This document shows, in pieces, positions 10,738-21,508 of a stretch of 64,000 nt of DNA. The notes below the pieces were generated by a model. The model had not been told where the DNA came from and searched no databases. It worked only from the letters and a program-made list of their open reading frames with translations. A program made the position numbers and the translations under genes. The stretch is taken from positions 39,305,567 through 39,369,566 of the forward strand of contig OX579636.1 of NCBI GenBank assembly GCA_951230915.1. Direction: 5' to 3'. Every line of letters starts with the position of its first letter. Positions within the stretch are counted from its first letter, which is position 1. This stretch comes from Antitrichia curtipendula. Its lineage: Eukaryota > Streptophyta > Bryopsida > Hypnales > Leucodontaceae.

Positions 10738-13700
10738 CGCTGCCTATTTTTTGTAATCACTCTTTCCTAATGCGTCAAATACTGGTATGTGATTCTGCTC
10801 AGAAAGAGAAGGTTCTCATGTAGATACTTATCCTCTAAAGAGGGGTTGTGTTACGTCTTCCGGACTCAAAATAAGAGCTCTTGTCAGAAGCAGGAAATGC
10901 AAGTGTGCTTCACTTCAGATGTTTCAATGTACTCGTTGGCTTAAACCTTTGGTTCCTGTGAATATCGAGTATCAGAGTGACAAATTCTGGTCGAGGGTCT
11001 TGAATCACGGTTTTCTTTGAAATTGAGTTGCGTTAGAAAGCCCTAGTCTAAAAGCAGACTTTTCATTTTGTGGTTTCGAGATTTGCATCTACAGGAAAAA
11101 TCGTTGATGATTGCCGAGAACGTGAGTTTCCTCGAGAATCTTTACATCGGTTCTGGTTAGTAGATTTTGTCTTGCCTTCGTCTGGACTCGCTGGAATCGC
11201 CAACATTGTCTTTTCGGTTCGAGTTTAGGCCAAACACTTCATATTTTAATAGCCACCGTGGTCACTGTAATTTCGCAACAGCCACGGATTCTACCATTGG
11301 TTGAGTAGTTCTGTGCACTGTGTGCTGTTGTGGAGAACACCATGAGATTCTTGAATACCCGACTTACGGTTCCTTACAAGATTCCATTTATGCTCAAAGA
11401 TGCTCTTGTGGCTTCTACATGCACGGGATTTTATTTCATTTGCTTCGGAGACTGCAGAAAGGGATCTGCAGACTGGAGTGATGAAGTTGTTTTTAGTCTT
11501 GAGTGGACGTGCTGAAAGTCTGAAACATGTAAAATAAGGATGAGAAGTCAATTTTGATTGAATCTTTCTGGAACACGGTGTGGACATATTCGCTTGTGGT
11601 GGGATAATTAATTTTTTTCCGATTGGTTGCCTGGATTCAAATGTTATGTTTTTTCTGATCGGGCAGGCTACTTCAGGCAGCATTTGTAAATTGATGCTCC
11701 ACCTGTAAAATTTGGCAGATGTGTATCTAATATGGTATACGACACAGCTGTAAATAAACAAACCCATATGTAGTGCAAAAATCTCACTCTCGGAGGATTT
11801 TAAAATTAGTGACCCTGTCAAGTAAGGTCAGAAAATATCTTTTCTTCTAACTCCAAAGGCTATAATCTTTCAATATGTGCAGCTAAAGTTTTTGAAATTT
11901 TTCCTTGCATATTCCCTCAATAGTCTAGTGCAAATTTATACAATTAATATTTTAGATTTTTTTTTTTCCATTTTATCCTCATTGCCCTAAAAAGTGATAG
12001 TTTTCGACAATATATACGTGAAATGTATTTGTATCTTTTAGAGGTTAAACTTGTTGCATTAAACTTTAAGAATGTATAGTATTGTGGCCTCTTAAAATTA
12101 CTGTATAATAATTATAATCAATAATATTTGGTTTAGGATTTAGTGGAACAAATACTCTAGCCAATTCAATAAGTATAAAATATTCTAATTATTTTATATT
12201 GCATTTTTTTTACTACAAATATTTATATTGTTGAGTGTCTTCCAAGAGAAGAAAATTTCTTTGCCCACTATTGCTATGTAGTCAATAAAATTTTCATAGA
12301 AGAAAAAATGTAATACAAAATAATTAGGGTAGGTGGCTCAAAAAGCAACCCTCTTCTTCAAACAGTCTTGTAGGGAGCTCTAAAATAGAGAGTAAATGGT
12401 TCTAAAATGGACTACCAACCTCTTTTAGTCCATGGTGTTGCATAATTAAGGGTTGTCAATGGATAGAAGAAGAACCAAGAAGGAGACATTTCAAAGCCAG
12501 TGTGTTTCCACTTAATTTTTTCTAAATGGGAATTGATTGCCCAGTTGCCTTTCTACAAATGATAAAAAGAATGTAGGGTCCGTTTAAATTTACTAAAGGT
12601 CACATTTAGGAACCTTGTGAATCACTTTTAGAAAGCCGCACTATTTGATTGTGGTCAAGCCATATCTTTTTTCAGATTGCACATGAGTGAGTTTTGCAAG
12701 GCCTAGGATCACAAGTAGGTGCATGTCGGAATTCTTTGGAAATTCATAAGTAATTCATAAATGCTCCGAAAAATATGAAATCACTTGTGTTAGATTCTGC
12801 ATCAATCTTTCTTCAATTGAAAAATAAGGGAAAATATTTTAGGGCATATAAAACTCATTAGAAAGGTCCAACAACCCTTAACCCATCACCGCCTAAGGGG
12901 ACCAAAATTGTCTTCACACAATCTAGCAGTCAAGTTCAAAATGTTGTAACTTTTTCATCCAATGTCCAAATTCAATCAAACTTGTTAGAAAGTTGAGCAT
13001 ACTAGTCTATTTTTTGTGGTAGAAATTTCAGATCAATTTAAGATGTAATGAGTTTTTGAAAGCCATTCAAAGTTGTAAGTTCAATTTGAGTTCACCACAC
13101 TACATTGAGATGGCTACAACTTTGGGGGCTTGTATCTTTTTCATCAAATGTTAGTTTCCAACATTAGATGATTTTGGGGGGGTCTGGAGGGCCGTTTCGG
13201 GCCTATTCTTGGCGTTGTTCCCCCAGAAGCAAAAGAACAGCCGCTGTCAGAATTTTCTTTTTGGAAAAAAAAAAAAAAAATCTTAAAATGGAAAAATTAG
13301 ATTAAGTTTATTTTTTTATTTTTTTCTTTGAATTTTTTTTGTATGATGTGGCAGTCGCTTGGCCACGTCACGCAGCTGATGCGGCGCAGTTCCAGACAGT
13401 TTCAGAGTCTGGGAACCCTGGGGAACTTGCAATCCTCCATAGAGGCTGAATAACATGTAATGTAAAATTTGTTGGGATTTGTCCCCCATAAAGTCTACTT
13501 ATTGTGGTAAATTTTCCATGTCAATCCAAGTTGTTTTGAATGCTTGGGAGCAATTTGAAGTTCAAAATCCAGACATTTCTACATTACAGTGAACTTTGGC
13601 AATTTATAACTTCTTCAGACAGGGTTTGTTTTCAATCATTTTTGTCGGAAAAGTTGCGCATACTAGTCTAGTTTTTGTGGTAAACTTTCATATCAGTACA

Positions 13701-14152
13701 AGGAGTTATGATTGATTGACTGAAAAGCATTTTAGTAGAAGTAGGTTTAGCCATAGATGTGTTTTTTTGCTACTTTTTTCACTATTTTTTGACATTTCAA
13801 AACAATTTTGCAAATGCAATGAGTCAATTGAAAGATTTTTTTTCCGCACCAAAATGTTTGTCTTTTGGTTTTGAATCACTTTGTAGTTTAAAGTTTTTTC
13901 ATTTGAGTAGGTGTAGAAAATGAATTTCACCTTCAAATGTGTTTTTAGGGAAACTTCAGCATCTTTTTTCAACACTAGAACATTATAATCTTTCAATCTA
14001 TATGGTCAAATGACCCCAAATTTGATTTACACCATCTACTACATGCATGGTGGGGAATGGATGTCACTAACATAGCATGATTGTAACAATCTCCTCCGTG
14101 AAAAACTAAGCAAGTTCATGTTTTAGAATTCTAAAATATTCTTTTATCTTTA
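10738..14152. other. 3' region of the BRCT gene, then non-coding repeat-rich DNA
   Basis: 10738-11820 has balanced composition and probably contains the 3' UTR. A 176-codon open frame on the minus strand at 11291-11821 has no recognisable domain and is probably chance. 11820-14152 is AT-rich. Two related blocks near 12940-13100 and 13560-13730 share GCATACTAGTCTA and TTTTTGTGGTA, so an old repeat is present. No gene is supported. Confidence 0.5.
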
Positions 14153-15145
14153 TGGTAGAACCACCCACTGTCCACCAGGGACCCATTCCTAGTCTATAGG
14201 GTGTACTATTTCCAACCAAGGCTGCAATAAAATTTCAACCAAAGCTTTGAATGTTGTTTTTTCTCCTTTTCAAAGTTAAGATTAATCAAGTCATGACACA
14301 TGTCCCAAAGCAATGAGCAGAAAATAGTTCTTGAATGATCAGCATTGGAAGACTCTACATGTCAGCTGTAGGTTTGGACCAGCTGCCGGCTTCTGAAATT
14401 CATAGTAATTTCAATTCAAGGCATTAAATTACATAAAAAAAATTGCAATCCCCTTGATTTCTATCTTCCTACATGGCAGAAAATTTACATGCCTTAACCC
14501 CTGAGCGCCCCAGCGCCCCAAATATGGGCACTCAGAATTTAAAAAAGGGGCCTGTGGCGGCAGATGGGATCGTACTGGGTAGAAAACAGGATTGTTGGGT
14601 TATAGTGTCAGGGTATTGATGACCCTGTGTGGAAGACAAGTAGTGGAGTGCGTTGTACGTCAAGGGCACCGACTGAACTGGGAGGAAAGTAGTGCCGGAG
14701 ACTTTTGGCCACAATTACCACAGCAAGAGCCACCGCCTGCAACCGGTGGTAGACCGTTGCCTCACTTTGGCGCCAAATTCTGAGATGGCTTCCTCCTCAG
14801 TCTCCGAGGTTCCACTCAGTGTTTGAAGGCGATTTGTGCGAGGGCGCTTGGGAGGGTTTCAGGGTATGAGTGTGATTGCATCTGTGGCAAAGGTGGACGT
14901 CCATTTTGTGTACGGGGTAGGAGAGCTTCAGAGAGATCCAATGCGTGAAAGACGGCCGATTTGAGAGAGTGGGGAACAAACCACCGAGTGGGTTGCCTGC
15001 ATTGCGGCGATTACTTGAGCGAGTGGTGCAATTCCACTACAGATCTTGATTTCGCGTAGGGTCCATACTCATCATCCTAGGGAGTGTTCACATTTTGGCG
15101 TGGGGCAAACAAGGCCATTGAAATACCGATCACAAGTTCAGGAAG

Positions 15146-16386
15146 ATGGCAGGACTACTGCCGGGCAATCAGACAGCCCCACCCCCTGAGGTGGACATGA
15201 TTGAGCATCGAGTTTCGCAGGAGGAAGTGCACACAATTGAGGCAACGTTAGAGGAGTGGGCATTGACACGCCATCGAGCGACACCTGATCAGGTGCACAG
15301 ATTGAAATGTTGTTTGTGGGAAGAATTTCTGTTGAGTCTACGGGAACCTAACGCTAATCACTACTGGCCACCACAACCGGATGGCACCTCTTGGCGATAC
15401 TTGTTTCGTCGCCAGTGCTTCCGAATTCTTGGGGTGTACGAAAGAATTCCCGAAGGGCATGCCGATGGATTGCCAGAACTTGTGAATTCCTTCATACGGG
15501 AGAAGTGGTGGCCCAGTAAGGCACGAGGCGAAATCAACGGCACTCACAACATCAAGCATCGTGGTGGTCCACTGCGAGGACGAGGAAGGGGTAGTACGGC
15601 TGAGGATGGCGGCCGAGTTAGCGGAATCACCCCATACCCAATTATCGCAAGAGTTCAGTCAGAGATGCGAAGACGCGGCAAGGGGGGATCAGTTGCGTCC
15701 CCTGATGTTGCTGCCCAACACAAGTCACAATGACTGTCGAGGGCGGGGCTGCGGCAATGCCCGTGGCGGGAGGGGTCGGGGGAATGCGGGGAGGTGGGGC
15801 AATGCAGTGCACGAGAGGGGACATTCAAATAACTCTCCCGAGCTAATGAATTTTGGTGTAGCGCCAAGCGCCACAGTTTTGGATTTGAATCACCCACCAC
15901 GACTTGATGGCGAATTCACATCATCGGAGGTGTCTACTGTGGATGGTGGAGAAGTCGAACGACTGCCTCCAAGTGGGGGAGAGGACGAGGTAGACCACGA
16001 CGGTCGACACATGTTGCTACAGGCGGATCAACGCGAGGACGGGGTCAAGCACCAGCACAATTCGGACAAGACTTGCAGCAGCCAACCACAGCGAGAGGAT
16101 CGGGGCGCAGACGAGGACGACCACCTGGACTTGGACGCGGTCGAGGTCGACTACAAGGATTAGGGCGGGAGGGTGACACGAGCTTCCAAGAAGATTTGCA
16201 ATCGGATATTTCTGGAGATGCTGCGCCGGCCGGATGGATACCACCACTGATCGCACCTTTGCCACGGTCTCCGCACTGCTTGAGACCGATCGTGGTGCAA
16301 GAAGATGGCACCACTACTCTGACAACGTTTTCACCGAATTCTGCTCTTGGCCATCACCGTCGGCGTAGGCGCATCACCATCAACCG
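15146..16386 (+). CDS. piggyBac-element coding region: N-terminal or accessory protein, RG-rich with AT-hook-like motif
   Basis: An ATG at 15146 opens a frame to a TGA at 15731-15733. It encodes a structured-looking segment (WPPQPDGTSWRYLFRRQCF, then LVNSFIREKWW) followed by an RGRGRG tract. A second frame (15561-16163) carries RGRGCGNARGGRGRGN. The first frame resumes by about 15960-16386 with GRRRGRPPGLGRGRG, an AT-hook-like/RG-rich segment, and ends in a basic RRRRRITINR at a good donor (CCG|GTAAGT). That donor joins in frame to 16835, the exon leading into the transposase. How the 15.1-15.6 kb block reaches the 15.96-16.39 kb block (an unlocated intron, or frameshifts in a decayed copy) cannot be settled by eye. 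It may be the transposase N-terminus or a separate accessory gene. Confidence 0.5.
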
Positions 16387-16834
16387 GTAAGTGTCGCTTT
16401 CCATTGTCACAAAAAATATAATTGGTGTTCTTTTCTTCTAGTTCCTGCTGCTGCGATGCCAATACCACGGCTTCTGTGTGTCCCAACAATGGGAAACTCC
16501 CAAACACGGACTCACATCCCTCTCTGACAGGGCTTGACACCCTTGCAGTTTGTAGGGAAAATCAAAATCTAGTTTGATACTTGGAACATATCGCTTCACC
16601 ATTTTCAGTCAAGAACACAATTACAACAGTCTAAAGAAAAGCCAATGTAGGCAAGGCAACAATTGAATAGAAACAAGTGGTCCAAAGCAAAGTGGAAAAA
16701 TGCTTTAGATCAAGGTGTTGATTTTGAGAGCTGGTTTTTCTGATTGGAAAGAGAAATACACTAATTCATCATTGCTGGCAAAGGTTCTATTTTGTTTGAT
16801 TCATCAAAATAGTGCTCTGTCTGAATTCTAACAG

Positions 16835-19160
16835 AGAGTGTTATGGCAGTGTATGTGACCAGGGGGGTGATAGCCAAGCGCATGTTGCGAGAGGATTGGC
16901 CACTACCTTTGCTGCATCAAAGTGTGTCCAAGAGTGGTTACAAGAAACAAATGACCGTCGGCAGCAAGTTTCAAATGGTGACGGTGGTGATGACTTGCCG
17001 CGGCTGCAGCGGCCATTTGGCGATGTCAATGTGCGTCCACTTCCTACGGTCGTTTGGGTCCGACTTTCAGTTCTTGGATTTGATCCGCAGCAGTGGGGTG
17101 GCCTTCAAGAGTTTGTGGGAGAGCCACAGCAACGTTGGCAAGAAAATGGGATTCCATTCTACTTTGTACTCTTCAAAGGGAGTATTGGCGGTAGAAAGGT
17201 GCTTGTTGCTGATTGTCGTGCATTCCAGGATGGAGCAGTGCCTGCTGCAGCTGCCAATACCGCGGGTCCATCCCGGTGCCATGAGGACATTTTAGACTCT
17301 AATGACGTCCCTGAGTTCCCTACACAACGTCTGGACGAAGAGCTCGTCTCACCATTACATCAGCAGAGGAGGGTGGCGGTTGGACCATCACCACGACAAT
17401 CACCAGTACCTACGAGCTCCGCCACAGAGTCAGACAACTCGGAATCTGAATGGATGGCTTCTTGGTAAGACTTTGCAGGTGATGTCTCTTCCATTGAATA
17501 TTTTGAGTCTCAATCAGGGTCAGATGGAGGTAGGGTGGACCTCCACTACGAAATTGGGTACTATGACAATGACGGAGACCTTGATGACTTAGACTTTCGA
17601 GCTCGATACCATGATCATTTTTGGCAAAGCTCAGAGAGCACTCTTTTGGGAGATAGGGAGTCATTTCATGGTAACCCTGCCGGTCCAGTGGCGAGAGTCT
17701 CTCGTACTAAACGACCAGCTGCAATTGATTATTTTGATTTATTCTTTGACGATAGGGTAGTGCAAAAGATGGTGGAGCAAACGAATCTCTATGCTTCTCA
17801 ACAGGGTACTGGCCGCTCAAAGAACACGAACGGTGGGCCTAATTGGGTACCAACATGTCCCTTGGAAATGCGTGCTTTTGTGGGTGTGACCATTCTCATG
17901 GGTATCAAATTGTTGCCCACCATACGGGACTATTGGAAGCGGGCTGAATTCCTACAATGCTCTTTGATACCCCGGGTGTTCACAAGAAATCGTTTTGAAT
18001 CTTTATTGCGATGCTTGCATCTTGTGAATAATGCGACCATTGAGAGTGACAAGGAGTCACCACAATATGACAAATTGGCAAAGGTGAGGTGGATCATTTC
18101 AGACTTTGTGACCAAGAGCCAAGCATTGTACAACCCAGAGAAATACATAACTTGTGATGAGATCATGGTGGCATATCAGGGTCACTACTCTGGTTTTCGA
18201 CAGTATATGCCTGCTAAGCCCACGAAATATGGATTCAAATTTTTTGCAGCTGTATGCAATCCGTCGCGGTATATTTACAATCTATTGCCCTATGTAGGAG
18301 CCTCTGGACTTCCCGATCGTGGACAAGGTGAACGAATTGTGCGTGAACTTACCCAAGGCTTGGAGGACGTTGGTCATACAGTTGTATGTGATAACTGGTT
18401 CACTTCACCCAAATTGTTTGAGGAGTTGTACATGCGTGGGATTTGGGCCACAGGTACTTTTCGAGAGAATTGCATTGGGCTGCCTACTTCTCTTTTGGGT
18501 CACAAAAGGGGTGACCACCCCCGTGGCACCTTGATGTGGAGGATGCATGCCCAACGTCGCATGGCTGCGACTTGTTGGTATGATGCAAAGCCGGTTTACA
18601 TCCTTTCTACATCAGCTGATCCGGTCGGGGAAGGAGCACGGTCCATGTGGTGGGTGCAAGGTATTCGAGAGGCCATTCCATCCACACCACAACAAGTGGA
18701 ATATCAGACAAACATGCGGGGAGTGGATGTTGTTGACCAAATGCGCACCGACTACACAATGCAGTTTCATTCACATAAGTGGTGGCACAAGCATCTCTTC
18801 TTCACTGTGGATTGTTGGCTGAATAATTCATGGGTCCTACTGAAGCACGACCGTGTCACACGTGGTGAAAATGTATACCGCAAGAGACAATCCTTTCATA
18901 CAGAGGTTGCTGAGAGTTTGATAGGTCTTTGGCTTGACCCACCAGCAACATGTAAAGTGGATTGCCTTCGCCACCCATCCGCCTTGCATTATAGTAGCTT
19001 GCGACCTTCCCTATGGAGGAGGTGCATTGTTTGCAAGCGCAAAACACGCTTCCGTTGCACTACTTGTGCAGGTGCACACATGTGCGTGGATAGATGCTTT
19101 GTGAAGGTACATACGCAATCCAAGTGGGCGCTCAGAGTGACTCGGCCAGCACGTCCTTGA
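16835..19160 (+). CDS. piggyBac transposase (DDE_Tnp_1_7 family), catalytic exon(s)
   Basis: The acceptor AACAG at 16830-16834 joins in frame to the donor at 16386/16387. One reading frame then runs from 16835 to the TGA at 19160, broken only by a TAA at 17466-17468. Counting from the GTG at 17535 (541 codons), piggyBac landmarks are in order: CDEIMVAYQGH (Asp208), VVCDNWFTS (Asp286), MRGVDVVDQM (Asp398/Asp401), W..HLFFTVDCWLNNSW, and a C-terminal cysteine-rich domain with C497, C500, C508, C511, C517, C521 and H526. In this family the three aspartates cut and rejoin DNA at TTAA. The frame after the TAA has no ATG until codon 79, so translation must begin upstream. The segment before the stop is acidic (SDNSESEW), as is usual for piggyBac N-termini. 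Confidence 0.88.
17465..17533 (+). other. possible 69-nt intron, or nonsense codon, in the transposase gene
   Basis: The in-frame TAA at 17466-17468 lies inside a consensus-like donor (TTG|GTAAGA, GT at 17465-17466). Joining 17464 to 17534 (GGAGGTAG|G) removes the stop and keeps the frame, giving MASW then VDLHYE. The acceptor lacks a pyrimidine tract. Against splicing, the sequence between stop and acceptor reads as acidic, Ser-rich protein in the same frame, so a single nonsense mutation is equally possible. Confidence 0.4.
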
Positions 19161-20364
19161 CCAATCATGAATGCAGGTATAGTGAAACCAGCGTTTGGTT
19201 TGTACGTACTTGAGCATTTTATTGGCTTGTGATTGAGTTGATTGGCCGGGTCTAGTTGGATTCAAGTTGCAGCTTCTTATTTGCATTGTTGTTGTGTTCT
19301 TTGACCACATTTTGGCTGAATTCAGGTGGAGTATGGCGGCTTTCAAAGGCTGGCTGTAGCAAAGATGGGTTCTGCTGACTTGAGAGAGGCAAGTTGGGGT
19401 GCAGGCGATGATCAGGTTGGAGTTCCTGTCACATGGAGCGTGGCGTCTTTTGGCCCTTTAGTGTATTTGATGTCAATCATGGCAGGAATCTTCAATCACT
19501 CATGCTGGAAGGCTGAGATGCTGTCTAGGGATCTGATTAGTGAGTGAGGTATCTGCCTTCGAATAGTGAGTGAGTTTGTGATTGTGGCAAGAGTTAGTTT
19601 CCATAGAGTCCGTGGGCAATCCCCATTCGTGAGGTACTGAGGTCTCAGTAGTTTGGAATGTGAATTTTTTTCAAAAAGGTCTTCATGTTGCTTGCAGTGG
19701 TCACTATTTTCCTCTATCTGTTGTTACTCTCTGAATTTGTAGACACGGCTCTCCAGATGGCACTATCAGGCTTATTTCATATTTTTGGTATTTGGGTCTG
19801 CAGTCGTCCTTGTGCTTGTGGCGCCCGGCCAGCCCTGCTGTGTTCCCTTCAGCTGAACTTGACGGTTGTTTGGTGTGGCGCGGGAGATGTGAGTTGGCAC
19901 CTTTCTGCAGTGCACAACCTGGGCGGGTCCAACGTGTCAATGGACACCGTACTGTGGCAGCCGGTCGCCCCTGCATCCTCCTCCGCGGCTCTGAAGCATT
20001 TGCGCATTGATTACTGTGTTCAGATTCTGTCAGGAAAATGTGTAAATGCGTAGGCTGTCAAGTAGTAACTCGCCCAGGCTTCTGCCAAAATTTCACGGTC
20101 CCATGAGCTGTTTTCGCTTTCCAGCACCGGCCCAAAGTGCCCGCAACCTCACATTTTCGTCCTTTTGGGGAAAGCCAGAGCATGTTTGACTGCTATAATT
20201 TTGAAATCCGTACGGTGAAATGCCTCACAACTTCCCCCACACCTCGGCCACCAAACCCTCTCCACATTTGAACGGTCAGTTTCTCTGGTTCTCGGGGATC
20301 AATATGTAGTGACACTCTGATTGGCAGGAGGTCCGTTTTGCCATAGTTTGGGACGTTAAACCGT
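19161..20364. other. 3' internal region of the piggyBac element
   Basis: About 1.2 kb lies between the transposase stop and the right terminal repeat. A 122-codon plus-strand open frame (19685-20053) has a hydrophobic, Cys-rich composition, and I do not recognise it. The region probably holds the transposase 3' UTR and internal end sequences needed for transposition. Confidence 0.4.
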
Positions 20365-20380
20365 GGGCGCTCAGGGGTTA

Positions 20381-20641
20381 AGGTTGGCACCTGACCTTAA
20401 AGCACCATCTACAGGCTGTGTACATTTCCAAAATCAGTTATGTACCTATTTGCAATGGAGCACTTTCAGAAACAAACTTTGACCCTTAATAACTTTTGTA
20501 TATGATGTCCAAATGCCACGTTCTCTGGTGCGTTGGAACCTCCTTTCACTTGCCAACAAGAATATATGAAATTTTGACTAGTCTAATAGTAGTAACTAGG
20601 CTCAGTAGCAAAAAGTGGCGGTTTTGGGTGTGTACCCACCT
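20381..20641. mobile_element. mariner-type MITE (AGGT ends), 261 bp, abutting the piggyBac element
   Basis: It is flanked by TA (20379-20380 and 20642-20643). It begins AGGTTGGCACC and ends GTGTACCCACCT. Its interior matches the reverse complement of the copy at 3026-3303. Its left TA plus first base form part of the TTAA into which the piggyBac element inserted. Confidence 0.75.
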
Positions 20642-20702
20642 TATACTGCTCCAAAACATGCACAGATCGCTTAAGTGGTCGACAATGGGTGGTTCTACTG
20701 TA

Positions 20703-21508
20703 ATACAAGGTTTGGCCAATTCTATGGGCATGGAAGTCTGTGCCTGGTCCTTGCAGGAGAAGCTTCAAAAGTCCTCAGGAGAGGAAGAAGTGGCGAAGCC
20801 ATCACTTGTAGAAGAAGCTCGCTGTCACACTGTTACCTCCACAGACAAAGAAACGAAGAAAAACAAGCCAGCTCAATGGAGCTTCAACCTCAAGCTTCAA
20901 AGTCACGAAACCACAGATAGCTCCAACTCTGATTCATTTCCAGCGCTCAAATTCTTAGCTTTCGTGCTGTCCATCTTCGTCGTGTAATCCCTAGTTCCAG
21001 TTTGTATGAGGGTTGGCAAATTGTTCAGACATCAGTCCGGAACTGGAGTTTTTGGCTGTCGGTGATCGTGAGGCAATTCCTCATGACAGTGTTCAGGTTC
21101 TACTGGTGACCTCCATCACGAGATCCTTAATTTCAGTGTGTATGAGAGCGGAACTTTTAACTGGTTGTCTGAAGAGTGAGGAGTTTCTTCCATCAAAGTT
21201 CTCAACTACTCCTGCGATCTATCCCTGATTGCAGTGTTTGAGCTTGCTTCGTCTTGAGCATTCGGACTTTCCGCCGTCACAGTCGTCGACTTCGACAGTC
21301 AGAATTCCCTTCCTTGTATCAATTTCCAGCCGCACATTCTTCTCAGCCTAGAAATACTATCCCTGCAAGAGCTTCAAATCACATTTGAATCGTGCCTCGT
21401 CCTTCTTGGAACAGACTCTTGATTCCCTTATTATTCTTTACCCAGAATCACAAACAGACTCTTTAGTTTTGCTGGAACAGACTCTTAGGTTTCGTTCAAT
21501 TAGTCGCC
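20703..21508 (+). promoter_or_regulatory. upstream region of the 21.5-kb gene
   Basis: Composition is balanced. Short open frames (for example 20675-20920) have no recognisable family. Near the start codon, GGAACAGACTCTT occurs at about 21410 and 21475, a local direct repeat. It is likely promoter and leader of the following gene, but no core promoter motif is assigned. Confidence 0.35.

Larger units (their letters stand above)
14498..20377. mobile_element. piggyBac DNA transposon, 5.88 kb, with TTAA target duplications
   Basis: TTAA flanks both ends (14494-14497 and 20378-20381). The terminal inverted repeats match perfectly for 13 bp: CCCCTGAGCGCCC at 14498-14510 and its reverse complement at 20365-20377; weaker pairing continues inward around CCCAAA.TATGG. 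Inside are a plus-strand transposase gene (catalytic frame ending at 19160) and an upstream RG-rich coding region (15146-16386). GC content is higher than in the surrounding DNA. Perfect ends and an open transposase frame indicate a fairly recent insertion. Confidence 0.92.
14153..20700. mobile_element. mariner-type MITE (TGGTAGAACC ends) split by two later insertions
   Basis: The left end TGGTAGAACCACCCA starts after TA (14151-14152). The right end GGGTGGTTCTACTG stops before TA (20701-20702). Only 14153-14497 and 20642-20700, about 404 bp, belong to this MITE; the rest is the piggyBac element 14498-20377 and the MITE 20381-20641. The two pieces align in order with the reverse complement of the uninterrupted copy at 27257-27665 (409 bp), including TTTCTATCTTC before the break and GACAATGGGTGGTTCTAC after it. 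Confidence 0.8.

Noticed and set aside
11291..11821. 176-codon minus-strand frame
   Set aside because: No recognisable domain, lies in the 3' flank of the BRCT gene, and its composition is not protein-like; probably chance.
19685..20053. 122-codon frame downstream of the transposase
   Set aside because: Hydrophobic and Cys-rich without a recognisable family; could be chance in GC-richer element DNA. Recorded only as part of the element's 3' region.
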